Positions 36,341-44,708 of a DNA stretch of 64,000 nt are shown here, in pieces. The notes below the pieces were generated by a model. That model worked only from the letters and a program-made list of their open reading frames with translations, made no database searches and was not told the DNA's origin. Source of the DNA: Bacteroidota bacterium (GTDB lineage: Bacteria; Bacteroidota; Bacteroidia; Bacteroidales; P3); assembly GCA_017860275.1 (NCBI GenBank), contig JAFNAQ010000003.1:1-64000 (forward strand), read 5' to 3'. A program made the translations under genes and the position numbers. Position 1 is the stretch's first letter. The number at the start of each line of letters is the position of its first letter.

Positions 36341-37324
36341 ATGTTTGTAAAAACTTTCAAGAAGAATTACCACCTTCAACTAGCACTCCTAATTACAGTG
36401 CCTTTGATGTTATGGATACCTGCCTTTATTAATTCACCCGCATTAGTAAAGACTAATTTAGATATGCCTATTTATGAAGTTATCTATAATATCTTTTTCA
36501 AATATAGATTTCTTAGCACAATATTAGCCTTTTTATTAGTATTTATTCAAGGCTTTATATTAAACTCCATTTTCTCTTCTCACCAATTATCTAATAAAAT
36601 AACATTCCTCCCTGCTTTCCTATATATTATTCTTCTAAGTAGCGACTATAATTCGATGACAATAAGTCCTTTCCTAATATTAAACACATTTACTATCGGT
36701 GCCATATATTTCCTTTTTAGATGTTATGACAAAAAAGAAGGATCGGATGAGGTCTTTAACACTACTCTATTCATATCTCTGGCAACATTGGTTTATTCTC
36801 CTTTAGCTTTATTAATGCTTTGGGTTTGGTTTACTTTCTTTATATATAAAACTTACAAATGGAGATATTGGATATTAAGTATTCTTGGTTTTATCACTCC
36901 TTTCATATTTCTTGGAGCTTACTATTATCTTACCGATCAATTAATCCCTAAGTTTACCTTTATCATAGATAACTTTATTCACTTACCTGATTTCTTCATA
37001 ACACTTAAACCTATCCAAATAGTATTTTTTATTGGTTTTGCATTATTGTCTATCATTTCTATCTTCACTGTTTTACTTTACCAAAACGATAGCAATATCA
37101 ACTTCAGAAAGAAAACCTCTGTATTGATATTGTATTTCTTTATTGCATTAATGCCTTGCCTTTATTCTATTGAACACGAAGAGTTGATATTTATTCTTGC
37201 TCCTTCTTTAGCATATATTTATATGAGTTATTTATTCTATAACAGAAAGCTAATCTATTCAAATATTATTTTCGCACTAATCTTATTATTAATTGCGGCA
37301 AAGGTTATTCTGACCGTAGGCTAA
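36341..37324 (+). CDS. Polytopic membrane protein (DUF6427-like, tentative)
   Basis: A 327-aa protein with about nine hydrophobic segments, short loops and almost no soluble domain. The N-terminus is basic (MFVKTFKKNYH). I believe it resembles a Bacteroidota-specific multi-spanning family (DUF6427), but this is memory, not alignment, and no function is known. A near-consensus -7 box TAACTTCG (36308-36315) lies upstream. purQ follows at 70 bp with its own promoter. Confidence 0.7.
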   Translation: MFVKTFKKNYHLQLALLITVPLMLWIPAFINSPALVKTNLDMPIYEVIYNIFFKYRFLSTILAFLLVFIQGFILNSIFSSHQLSNKITFLPAFLYIILLSSDYNSMTISPFLILNTFTIGAIYFLFRCYDKKEGSDEVFNTTLFISLATLVYSPLALLMLWVWFTFFIYKTYKWRYWILSILGFITPFIFLGAYYYLTDQLIPKFTFIIDNFIHLPDFFITLKPIQIVFFIGFALLSIISIFTVLLYQNDSNINFRKKTSVLILYFFIALMPCLYSIEHEELIFILAPSLAYIYMSYLFYNRKLIYSNIIFALILLLIAAKVILTVG

Positions 37325-37363
37325 GAATTTTATTGTTTTATTATCATATAGAGAGATTTTTCT

Positions 37364-37371
37364 TACCTTTG
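37364..37371 (+). promoter_or_regulatory. Promoter -7 element of purQ
   Basis: TACCTTTG followed by CACC, 23 bp before the ATG. Confidence 0.75.
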
Positions 37372-37394
37372 CACCGAATTAAAACAACATCATA

Positions 37395-38084
37395 ATGAAA
37401 TTCGGAGTAGTTATTTTCCCAGGGTCTAACTGTGACCACGACATGATTTACCTTTTACAAAACCTTTTAGGGCAAGAAGTTGTTGAGCTTTGGCATAAAT
37501 CAACTGACCTTAAGGGTTGTGACTTTATAGTATTACCTGGAGGTTTCTCTTATGGAGATTACCTTCGCTCAGGTGCTATTGCACGCTTTTCTCCTATCAT
37601 GGACAATGTGATTGAATTTGCAAACAAGGGAGGATACCTATTAGGAATATGCAACGGATTCCAAATCCTTACTGAGTCTCATCTTTTAGAAGGAGCTTTA
37701 CTTAATAATACTAATCAGAAATTTATCTGCAAGAACCAATTCATCACTCCACAAACCAATAACACTATATTCACAAAAGAGGCTACAATAGCAAAGCCAT
37801 ATAGTATTCCAATTGCACACGGAGAGGGTAATTTCTTCGCTGATGAAGATACAATTAAAAGATTAAACGATAACGACCAAGTTCTTTTCCGTTATTGCGA
37901 CGAAAAAGGAAATATTACTCCAGAATCAAACCCTAATGGTTCATTACAAAACATTGCTGGTATAACAAACAAGACAAGAAATGTATTTGGTATGATGCCT
38001 CATCCAGAGCGTTGTTCCGATGCAGAATTAGGAAACACTGACGGAAGAATATTCTTCGAAAGCATTTTAAAGAACATAAAATAA
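37395..38084 (+). CDS. purQ: Phosphoribosylformylglycinamidine synthase subunit PurQ
   Basis: Glutaminase subunit of FGAM synthase in purine synthesis. The 229-aa class I amidotransferase has IFPGSNCDHD, VLPGGFSYGDYLRSGAIA, the nucleophile motif LLGICNGFQIL and MMPHPERCSD (catalytic His-x-Glu). A free PurQ implies a short PurL with PurS, unlike the single long PurL of many Bacteroidales; those partners are not in the window. A terminator follows. Confidence 0.95.
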   Translation: MKFGVVIFPGSNCDHDMIYLLQNLLGQEVVELWHKSTDLKGCDFIVLPGGFSYGDYLRSGAIARFSPIMDNVIEFANKGGYLLGICNGFQILTESHLLEGALLNNTNQKFICKNQFITPQTNNTIFTKEATIAKPYSIPIAHGEGNFFADEDTIKRLNDNDQVLFRYCDEKGNITPESNPNGSLQNIAGITNKTRNVFGMMPHPERCSDAELGNTDGRIFFESILKNIK

Positions 38085-38103
38085 TTGATTATATTTATTA
38101 TGT

Positions 38104-38134
38104 ATGGGCGGGTTTTCTAAACCTGCCCATTATT
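38104..38134 (+). terminator. Terminator of purQ
   Basis: ATGGGCGGGTTT pairs with AAACCTGCCCAT (one G-T wobble) around a 3-nt loop, followed by TATTTTAT. It overlaps the upstream region of rnhB, whose own promoter is not obvious. Confidence 0.8.
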
Positions 38135-38144
38135 TTATACAATA

Positions 38145-38747
38145 ATGTTATTACCTTATTTTCAATCCCCCGATATATTAGAATGTGGATGCGACGAAGC
38201 TGGTAGAGGATGTCTTGCTGGTCCTGTTGTTGCTGCCGCAGTTATCCTTCCAAAGGGATTCGAGAGCGAGATATTAAACGACTCCAAGCAATTATCCGAA
38301 AAAACACGCCTCTTACTTAGGAAAGAAATTGAAGAAAATGCACTTGCCTATGCTGTATGCTTTATTTCTAACGAAGAGATTGACAAAATAAATATACTTA
38401 ACGCTTCCTTTAAGGCAATGAGCGAGGCAGTAAAACAGCTTAAGATTAAACCAGAATTATTACTAATAGATGGTAATCGTTTTCGCACCGATTTAGATAT
38501 TCCATATAATTGCATAATAAAAGGAGATGCAAAATACCAATCGATAGCGGCAGCCTCAATACTCGCAAAAACCTACAGAGATGAATATATGGAAAACCTA
38601 GCAAAGGAATATCCTCAGTACGATTGGCAAAAAAACAAAGGCTACCCAACAAAAGCCCACCGAAGAGCAATCCTTCAAAACGGAACAACCCCTCACCATC
38701 GCCTAACCTTTAACCTTCTTGGTCAGTTATTGCTGCCTCTTTTTTAG
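38145..38747 (+). CDS. rnhB: Ribonuclease HII
   Basis: Cleaves RNA in RNA-DNA hybrids, including single embedded ribonucleotides. The 200-aa protein has the DE motif [35 protein letters not shown] (Asp), [20 protein letters not shown] and the C-terminal PHHRLTFN. The 3' end overlaps the convergent neighbour by 21 bp. Confidence 0.95.
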   Translation: MLLPYFQSPDILECGCDEAGRGCLAGPVVAAAVILPKGFESEILNDSKQLSEKTRLLLRKEIEENALAYAVCFISNEEIDKINILNASFKAMSEAVKQLKIKPELLLIDGNRFRTDLDIPYNCIIKGDAKYQSIAAASILAKTYRDEYMENLAKEYPQYDWQKNKGYPTKAHRRAILQNGTTPHHRLTFNLLGQLLLPLF

Positions 38748-39470
38748 GGTTTTCTCCCAAGTCTCGAAGATTTTTGTAATATCGTCTCGTACCAAGCCCT
38801 TCATTACCTTCATGCCTTTCAGCTCCAAAAATAATGCCTTAATCTCTTTTGAGTGTTTGGTTTGCCAACCAAGACTATTCACAAGATAGGCCTCAAGAAC
38901 AGCAGCATCCATTTCTAATTCATATTCGCTAAGAACTTTTAATGTTATCTTTGCCTTTTTAATATCTGCTGGGTGACGTACTCCTGTCGAAATATTTATC
39001 CCTTTAGTCAATTCCTCCAAGGCTATCTTAGCAATTGCCGAAGGCTCATCAATAAACTCCTGCTCCTTAGTCTCAATATTTATTGCATTCCTCGTCTTAA
39101 TCCACTCATGAATTTGTTTCTCATCAGTCGCCAATGCAATTATAGCTTTAACCCCATAAAGGTCTTCAAGCCTAAAGACATCATTTGAATCCAAGTCGCA
39201 GCAGATAACAATATCCCTATTCGCCGATGAACCTGTATATGTTTTGATAGTTTCAATCTTAATTAAGAAATCATCTTCAGAAGATTTATAACCATTAAAA
39301 AGCTTATCAATATTAACATCCGAAAATACATTACCAATCAAATCAGTATCCTGCCTTGTCTTTACAAGCAATACAATTCTCTTAATATCTCCACTCTCCT
39401 TAGCAATCTCTCTAGCAAAATCAAAAACCTTCTCTCCCTGAGAATAAATATAAAACTTCTTTCCTATCAT
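38727..39470 (-). CDS. Conserved-looking protein of unknown function
   Basis: A 247-aa soluble, charged protein ([19 protein letters not shown]...). The first half looks like an alpha/beta fold ([30 protein letters not shown]) and the C-terminal 100 residues are helical and Lys/Glu-rich. There is no signal peptide and no motif I can assign. It has a good -7 box at 39491-39498, and its stop codon lies inside the end of rnhB. Confidence 0.6.
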   Translation of the reverse strand: MIGKKFYIYSQGEKVFDFAREIAKESGDIKRIVLLVKTRQDTDLIGNVFSDVNIDKLFNGYKSSEDDFLIKIETIKTYTGSSANRDIVICCDLDSNDVFRLEDLYGVKAIIALATDEKQIHEWIKTRNAINIETKEQEFIDEPSAIAKIALEELTKGINISTGVRHPADIKKAKITLKVLSEYELEMDAAVLEAYLVNSLGWQTKHSKEIKALFLELKGMKVMKGLVRDDITKIFETWEKTLKKRQQ

Positions 39471-39490
39471 TATCTTAATTATTAACCCTG

Positions 39491-39498
39491 CAAAGGTA
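39491..39498 (-). promoter_or_regulatory. Promoter -7 element of the 38.7-39.5-kb gene
   Basis: TACCTTTG followed by CAG on the minus strand, 20 bp before the ATG. Confidence 0.75.
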
Positions 39499-39631
39499 CA
39501 ACAAAAACCCTACACCACCCAAAGCAACAAGCCTGCGCATCTCTATTGTCTTAAGTATTCTTCCTTTACTATGCCTTTTGTGGACTTTTATGGCTTTTTA
39601 TTGATGTATAAGTTGATTTCATTGTAATAAA

Positions 39632-39729
39632 ACAAGGATTAATTTTCATATGTTGTCAAGATAGTGAATATATGTTGGCAACATACGAATACTATGTTGC
39701 CAACATATGAGTCGTTTGTTGGCAACATA
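39632..39729 (+). repeat. Dispersed phased-palindrome element, copy C
   Basis: The anchor ACAAGGATTAATTTTCA (39632-39648) is followed directly by four 15-bp palindromic units starting at 39649, 39671, 39693 and 39715, exactly 22 bp apart. Units 2 and 3 are TATGTTGGCAACATA and TATGTTGCCAACATA; units 1 and 4 are degenerate. The intervening 7 nt differ. The 365-bp gap (39471-39835) has no ORF; 39499-39631 is A/T-rich with no clear feature. Confidence 0.85.
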
Positions 39730-39835
39730 TGAAATTTATATAAGGTAAAAAAAGTTCAAGATGGCGTTTGAGTAGTTCAAAGCTTCGTCTTATGAGTTTA
39801 TTTCTTTGTTTATTTTCCTGAAAGTCTCTAGTCGA

Positions 39836-40642
39836 TTATTTTTTTAGACTATAGATATGTTTTCTGACATACTCTGCCCAATCGTGTAAGGATTTTGATT
39901 TGTCGAAGGTTTGATATGGGATAGGTTTTCCTATTCTTACTCTTATTGTCTTGTTTTTTTTGTTGAATATTTCATGTGGGAGCATTGACAATTCTAAACA
40001 AGCTTTTATCCCTAGTGTTTTTCTTATAAGAAATATGGTATAGAAGAGTCTTGAGTTTCGTCCAGAAAAATAAAATGGTACAATATCTCTATTATTATCT
40101 CTTGCCTGCTTTATAAAACTCTTTTTCCAAGGGCTATCTTCAACTCTCCAATTTCTTATCCTTGAAACTAAGCCTGCTGGGAAATGTGTTATGGGCATAT
40201 CTGTAGAGAATAGTTTTTGAAGTTCTAAGGTATAGTTCTTGGGATTAGTCCCAAATACATTTACGGCTGCTATGTTTGATTTCAAATGAGGGACTAAGAG
40301 GAAGGTCTCATTGCCTATTGCTCTAAAGTCTCCATATTTTCTGCCTACTGTGCTTGTAAGAATTAAACCATCTACAAATCCAAAGGGGTGATTCGCTACA
40401 AAGAAACACTTTCCGTCTTCTGGAAGGTTATCAAGTCCTTCAATCTCTACCTTAATATTTAATTCGTCTATAATATTTAATAAGAAATCAATCCCCTGGC
40501 TATCTGAATATTTTGTTAGTATTCTATTTACTTCTTGTTCTCGAATATATAATTTCAATAGCTTTACGCAAGGTTTTGGCATTCTTTTAAGAATTTTCGA
40601 GTTGCCTTCTTTGATAATTTTATCGAGATTAATATAATCCAT
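39836..40642 (-). CDS. PlsC-like lipid acyltransferase (hemolysin/GlsA-like)
   Basis: A 268-aa acyltransferase-fold protein. The catalytic block reads FFVANHPFGFVDGL, with His and Asp separated by five residues instead of the four of classical HX4D enzymes. It also has HFPAGLVSR (FPEG-like) and VPFYFSGRNSRLFY. The NHPxG..DG form is that of Bacteroidota acyltransferases linked to aminolipid (glycine/ornithine lipid) synthesis. The exact acceptor is an inference. It is divergent from the amidase gene. Confidence 0.8.
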   Translation of the reverse strand: MDYINLDKIIKEGNSKILKRMPKPCVKLLKLYIREQEVNRILTKYSDSQGIDFLLNIIDELNIKVEIEGLDNLPEDGKCFFVANHPFGFVDGLILTSTVGRKYGDFRAIGNETFLLVPHLKSNIAAVNVFGTNPKNYTLELQKLFSTDMPITHFPAGLVSRIRNWRVEDSPWKKSFIKQARDNNRDIVPFYFSGRNSRLFYTIFLIRKTLGIKACLELSMLPHEIFNKKNKTIRVRIGKPIPYQTFDKSKSLHDWAEYVRKHIYSLKK

Positions 40643-40718
40643 ACTCTAATTCTATGTTTTCTCTTTGGTTATAAAGTGCAAAGTAAAAGATTTTTTCTCT
40701 ATTATTATGCCTTTTTTG

Positions 40719-40726
40719 TATGTTTG
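40719..40726 (+). promoter_or_regulatory. Promoter -7 element of the omega-amidase gene
   Basis: TATGTTTG followed by CA. It fixes the start at the ATG 23 bp downstream, since the open frame otherwise continues upstream through the promoter. Confidence 0.75.
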
Positions 40727-40748
40727 CATAATAAATAATGTTAGAGAT

Positions 40749-41516
40749 ATGAAGATTGCCATTTTCCAAGCCAATACTATTGATCATAGATTTGATGAAA
40801 ACCTTAAGCGTTATGACGAAATACTTTCGCAATTAGAAACAGATACTCAGTTACTTGTTATGCCTGAGATGTTTTCTACTGGTTTTACTATTGATACTAA
40901 TGATGCACAAACAATGAGTGGGAGTTCTCTTAGGTGGATGAAAAATAAATCCATTGAAAGGGGAATTGCTATTGCTGGGAGTTTATTTATTGAAGAAGAT
41001 GGTAAATATTATAATCGTCACTTCTTTATGTTTCCAAATGGAGATTATGAATATTACGATAAAAAGCATCTATTCTGTTTAAGCAAGGAGCCTGAGCTTC
41101 TTACCTCTGGAAATAGTAAGAAGATTGTTGAATATCTTGGTTGGAAGATTGCTCTCTTTACTTGTTATGATTTAAGATTCCCTCTTTGGTGCAAGAATTC
41201 TTATGATGGAGATTATGGTTATGATATTTCTATCTTTGTTGCCTCATGGCCTGAGGTTCGTTCTTATGCTTGGAGAAGCCTTTTAGCTGCAAGAGCTATT
41301 GAGAATATTTCTTATTTGGTTGGAGTAAATCGTTGTGGAATAGATGAAACTGGAGTATCATATTCTGGAGATAGTGTTATTCTAAACTTTAAGGGAGAAA
41401 CTTTGGTTAAAGTTGAACCAAAAAAAGAAGAGATTGCCTACCATATTATAGATAAACAATCTCTTATTGATTTTAGAAATATCTTCCCTGTTGGTAGGGA
41501 TTGGGATACTATCTAA
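40749..41516 (+). CDS. Omega-amidase / nitrilase-family hydrolase (YafV/NIT2-like)
   Basis: A roughly 255-aa carbon-nitrogen hydrolase. The catalytic triad contexts are VMPEMFSTGF (Glu), YDKKHLF (Lys) and FTCYDLRFPLW (Cys), with the C-terminal SYSGDSVILNFKGE. It closely follows the YafV pattern, which hydrolyses 2-oxoglutaramate or 2-oxosuccinamate in methionine salvage. Its 3' end overlaps the convergent lipoprotein gene by 8 bp. Confidence 0.87.
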   Translation: MKIAIFQANTIDHRFDENLKRYDEILSQLETDTQLLVMPEMFSTGFTIDTNDAQTMSGSSLRWMKNKSIERGIAIAGSLFIEEDGKYYNRHFFMFPNGDYEYYDKKHLFCLSKEPELLTSGNSKKIVEYLGWKIALFTCYDLRFPLWCKNSYDGDYGYDISIFVASWPEVRSYAWRSLLAARAIENISYLVGVNRCGIDETGVSYSGDSVILNFKGETLVKVEPKKEEIAYHIIDKQSLIDFRNIFPVGRDWDTI

Positions 41517-41973
41517 CTATTGCTTCTGAAGTAAATTTTCCTGTTAAATCAAACTCTAAGGTCTTAACTTCTTTCTTGTTTCTAATAAAAGCTCTGTAAA
41601 CTTTTCTATTATTAATGTCAGCAATTGTTACCTCTTCTATCTTGAAATCTTTATAGGTTTCTGCTACGTAGTCTGGAATATTTGATGGTACGTATTCAGT
41701 AGGTATAACCCAATATGTAGATGTTCCTTTGTTTGAGAACTGGATTCTTTTATTATTTCCGTTTTCTACAAAGTTTGCGTTGTAGGTTATTGAATCAACT
41801 TGTTCCCATCTTGGCTGAACAACAGTAGGACATTGACGTTTCAAATCCTTTACATATCTCTCTGGGACATCTCTTTCGTTAACTTGTTTGTAAGTTGTCT
41901 TCTTCGAGTTCATAATGCTTGCACATCCAAATGTAATGCTAGCAACTAAAACTAATAAAACTATCTTTTTCAT
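41509..41973 (-). CDS. Small lipoprotein, PepSY-like fold
   Basis: A 154-aa protein with a lipoprotein signal (ASITFGCAS). The C-terminal half has paired strands (GTSTYWVIPTEYVPSNIPDYV, FKIEEVTIADINNRKVYRAFI, KTLEFDLTGKF), the layout of PepSY-like periplasmic domains of Bacteroidota. Function unknown. It has its own promoter. Confidence 0.7.
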   Translation of the reverse strand: MKKIVLLVLVASITFGCASIMNSKKTTYKQVNERDVPERYVKDLKRQCPTVVQPRWEQVDSITYNANFVENGNNKRIQFSNKGTSTYWVIPTEYVPSNIPDYVAETYKDFKIEEVTIADINNRKVYRAFIRNKKEVKTLEFDLTGKFTSEAIVR

Positions 41974-42012
41974 TTTTATAAAATAAATTTATGTGTATAA
42001 TTAAAATCCGAG

Positions 42013-42020
42013 CAAAGGTA
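42013..42020 (-). promoter_or_regulatory. Promoter -7 element of the small lipoprotein gene
   Basis: TACCTTTG followed by C on the minus strand, 40 bp before the ATG. Confidence 0.7.
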
Positions 42021-42101
42021 TAAAAAATAATTATTAAAGGCTTGTTCTTATGGGTTAAATTTTAATTATCAACTATGATATTATTGATACATATTATTTT
42101 A

Positions 42102-42887
42102 TCAAATAATTGAATTAAAAAATGCTTTCATATTAATTAATCCAAATAGATTCATTGCCGTAAGTATTATTACTACTATTATTACCCAGCGCACAAAACT
42201 TGCTCCTTTCTTAAGAGCAAATTTCGTTGCAAACCATGAACCAATAATCGTTCCTATTGAATGTATTAATGCATATTTCCAGTATATTGTGTTTGAATCA
42301 ATCATAAACACTACGAGTGCTGCAATAGTATATAATCCCATGATTGCAACCTTAAGAGCATTGGTTTTCATTATATCAAGACCAATCAACATTGTCCCTG
42401 CCATCATAATAAAAAAGCCTGTCCCTACTTGTATAAAACCTCCATATAATCCTATCCCAAAGAATGCTAGATAGTGAAGAATTGATGTTTTCTTTGAGAG
42501 TAATTCAAGATTATCAAAATAGAAACTCTTAGGTTTTAAAAACAAAAAGATAATCATCATAAGGAGTATTACTCCCATTGCATAGGAAAATACTGATTCA
42601 TTAATCTTTACTGCTATTAATGAACCAATAACTGATCCAATAATTGTAGGTATTGAGAATTTAATTATCCTTTTTTTATCGAAATAACCATTCTGTTTCA
42701 TCATTAGTGTAGAACTACATGTTTGAACCAAGACGTTTATTCTATTGGTGGCATTTGCAGATATAGGTGAAATGCCTAATGCAAGATATAGTGCTACTGA
42801 GATTATTGTTCCTCCTGCCGATAGGGTATTAATAAAGCCAACGAATAGGCCAGATATTACTAGTATGATAAATAATAGTATATCCAT
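42102..42887 (-). CDS. TauE/SafE-family membrane transporter
   Basis: A 261-aa integral membrane protein with about eight helices in two homologous halves; the motif GFINTLSAGGTIISV in helix 1 and GLYGGFIQVGTGFF at the second half are typical of TauE/SafE (DUF81) exporters of sulfite, sulfonates or related anions. It starts 3 bp after the upstream C-S lyase/aminotransferase gene, so a sulfur-compound substrate is plausible but inferred. Confidence 0.88.
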   Translation of the reverse strand: MDILLFIILVISGLFVGFINTLSAGGTIISVALYLALGISPISANATNRINVLVQTCSSTLMMKQNGYFDKKRIIKFSIPTIIGSVIGSLIAVKINESVFSYAMGVILLMMIIFLFLKPKSFYFDNLELLSKKTSILHYLAFFGIGLYGGFIQVGTGFFIMMAGTMLIGLDIMKTNALKVAIMGLYTIAALVVFMIDSNTIYWKYALIHSIGTIIGSWFATKFALKKGASFVRWVIIVVIILTAMNLFGLINMKAFFNSII

Positions 42888-42890
42888 AGA

Positions 42891-44066
42891 CTAATTATCT
42901 AGTATAGTTAATCTTTCAAGAGCTGCTTTCAATTGTGATTTGGGTAGAGCTAGATTTATTCTCATCATGTTCATTCCTTCTTTCCCAAATATTGCTCCAT
43001 CATTCAATCCAACTCCAGCCTCAAAGATTAGTTTGTCGCTTAATTGTTTATGAGAGAGCTTGTATTGTGAAAAATCTAACCATGCCAAATAGGTTGCTTG
43101 ATGCTCAAAAACTCTTATCTTACTATGGTGAGTCTTTAGAAAATCCTTCATGAATTCAACATTTGCGCTTAAATAATCCAAAAGTTCTTCTAACCAAATA
43201 ACACCTTTTTCAGAATATGCAGCCTCGAGAGCAACGACGCCAAATATATTTCCAGTAAACATATGGAGTATATCTGAAATCACATATCTAAAACCTTCTC
43301 TTAGTTCTTTGTTTTCAATTATCACTTCGGCTGTTGCAAGTCCTGCTAAATTAAAGGTCTTACTTGGAGCCATAAGAGTTATGGTGTTCATTGAGATTTC
43401 TTTTGAGATAGATGCCATTGGAGTATGTTTATATCCTTGCATTATTAAGTCGGAATGAATCTCGTCAGAGACTAATATGCAGTTATATTTTATACATAAA
43501 TCCCCTACTCTTTGCAAAATATCTTTTTCCCATGCTCTACCTACTGGGTTATGTGGATTACAGAGAAACATCAACTTAACGTTTTGCTTTAGTTTGTGTT
43601 CTAAGTCTTCAAAATCCATTTCATATCTATCTCCAACAATCTTCAAAGGATTCTTAACTATTTCTCTTTTTTGATTTTCTATTGCATAGTAAAATGGATG
43701 ATATACTGGACTTTGAACAAGTACCTTGTCTCCTTCATTGGTAAATGCCATTACACACATTGAGAGAGCTGGTACTATACCTGGAGAAAAGCTTATCCAA
43801 TCTGTCTCAATCTCCCAATTATGTCTTTTACTCATCCACCATTTAATTGAATTATAGAAAGAGTCTGGATAATCATAATAACCAAGAATAGGATGTGATA
43901 GTCTCTTCTTGATTGCTTCCAAACAAAAGTCAGGAGTTTTAAAATCCATATCTGCAACCCATAAAGGGAGCACATCGTCTTTTCCAAAAATCCTCTCTCT
44001 CCAATTATATTTTAAAGAATCTGTATCTTCTCTATTAATTATTTCGTCAAAATTGTAATTACCCAT
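42891..44066 (-). CDS. MalY/PatB-family PLP-dependent C-S lyase/aminotransferase
   Basis: A 391-aa fold-type I PLP enzyme. Family signatures are LPLWVADMDFKTPD (MalY/PatB N-terminus), FSPGIVPALSM, LCNPHNPVGRAW, VSDEIHSDLIM, the PLP lysine in APSKTFNLAGL, and MMRINLALP (substrate-carboxylate Arg). It probably cleaves cystathionine or cysteine to a thiol, pyruvate and ammonia. It is first in a two-gene operon with the TauE-like exporter. Confidence 0.9.
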   Translation of the reverse strand: MGNYNFDEIINREDTDSLKYNWRERIFGKDDVLPLWVADMDFKTPDFCLEAIKKRLSHPILGYYDYPDSFYNSIKWWMSKRHNWEIETDWISFSPGIVPALSMCVMAFTNEGDKVLVQSPVYHPFYYAIENQKREIVKNPLKIVGDRYEMDFEDLEHKLKQNVKLMFLCNPHNPVGRAWEKDILQRVGDLCIKYNCILVSDEIHSDLIMQGYKHTPMASISKEISMNTITLMAPSKTFNLAGLATAEVIIENKELREGFRYVISDILHMFTGNIFGVVALEAAYSEKGVIWLEELLDYLSANVEFMKDFLKTHHSKIRVFEHQATYLAWLDFSQYKLSHKQLSDKLIFEAGVGLNDGAIFGKEGMNMMRINLALPKSQLKAALERLTILDN

Positions 44067-44089
44067 AAGTCAATATTCAATTGTATCTG

Positions 44090-44097
44090 CAAAAGTA
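44090..44097 (-). promoter_or_regulatory. Promoter -7 element of the C-S lyase operon
   Basis: TACTTTTG followed by CAG on the minus strand, 23 bp before the ATG. Confidence 0.7.
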
Positions 44098-44120
44098 ATA
44101 AAATAAAGGCAAAGAGAAAT

Positions 44121-44151
44121 AAAAAAAGCCATCTCATTATTTGAGACAGCT
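44121..44151 (-). terminator. Terminator of the orphan-gene operon
   Basis: AGC plus TCTCA on one side pair with TGAGA plus GCT on the other around two mismatches, followed by seven T on the minus strand. Confidence 0.7.
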
Positions 44152-44168
44152 CCAGAATTATTATTTAA

Positions 44169-44252
44169 CTCGTCAAGCTGGATTTATACTCCCGCTTATT
44201 ATTTCAATATCTAATATTCCTTTTCTCAATCAACCCCCAATCTGATACATTA
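44169..44252 (-). repeat. 84-bp direct repeat, copy R1
   Basis: 81 of 84 positions are identical to R2 (44623-44706). On the minus strand it holds a residual coding stretch NVSDWGLIEKRNIRY followed by a stop, then the hairpin around AAGCGGGA/TCCCGCTT (one arm base changed here). It lies directly after the stop codon of the 118-aa gene. Confidence 0.88.
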
Positions 44253-44255
44253 CCA

Positions 44256-44612
44256 CTAATATGGAAAAATCTTGTCACTAATCATAAACTTGTAAGGACT
44301 CTGAATAAGCCAATCTACTTCTTTAATCACAAAATCCTCTATTTCATCAAACTCTATTAATGTACTCATATTCTCTATTTTATCAATAAAGATTACTTCA
44401 AAATTTTTCTCGGCTAACCCTTGTGGGATTAGCTCCAAAACCTCATGCAAACTAATAGCCCTTATAAGTAAATTAGCCCAAGCTGCTTTATAAACAATAC
44501 TAGACTCTTCTCCCTCAAAGTCTATCAAGTCATTAAACTCATATCCCTTTTTGGCTTTAATGTGAACATTAACATACCAGATTTCTTTGTATTTACTTTT
44601 TTTCTTTGTCAT
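44256..44612 (-). CDS. Orphan soluble protein, possibly immunity-like
   Basis: A 118-aa protein beginning MTKKKSKYKEIWYVNVHIKA, then acidic and helical, with no signal peptide and no recognised domain. Its size, acidity (DFEGEESSIVY, IEFDEIEDFVI) and position in an operon with duplicated flanks would fit an immunity or antitoxin-type protein, but this is speculation. It is third in an operon with the 44-aa and 192-aa genes. Confidence 0.55.
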   Translation of the reverse strand: MTKKKSKYKEIWYVNVHIKAKKGYEFNDLIDFEGEESSIVYKAAWANLLIRAISLHEVLELIPQGLAEKNFEVIFIDKIENMSTLIEFDEIEDFVIKEVDWLIQSPYKFMISDKIFPY

Positions 44613-44622
44613 TTCCTATTTC

Positions 44623-44706
44623 CTCGTCAAGCGGGATTTATACTCCCGCTTATTATTTCAATATCTAATATTCCTTTTCTCTATCAACTCCCAATCTGAT
44701 ACATTA
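44623..44706 (-). repeat. 84-bp direct repeat, copy R2
   Basis: Near-identical to R1. On the minus strand it follows the stop codon of the 192-aa gene; in the same frame as that gene it reads DNVSDWELIEKRNIRY then stop, as if a coding tail had been cut off. The hairpin AAGCGGGA/TCCCGCTT (44629-44651) is perfect here. Confidence 0.88.
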
Positions 44707-44708
44707 TC

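Noticed and set aside
39649-39729. Copy C array as a CRISPR array
   Set aside because: Same reason: 15-bp palindrome, 7-nt linkers, only four units.
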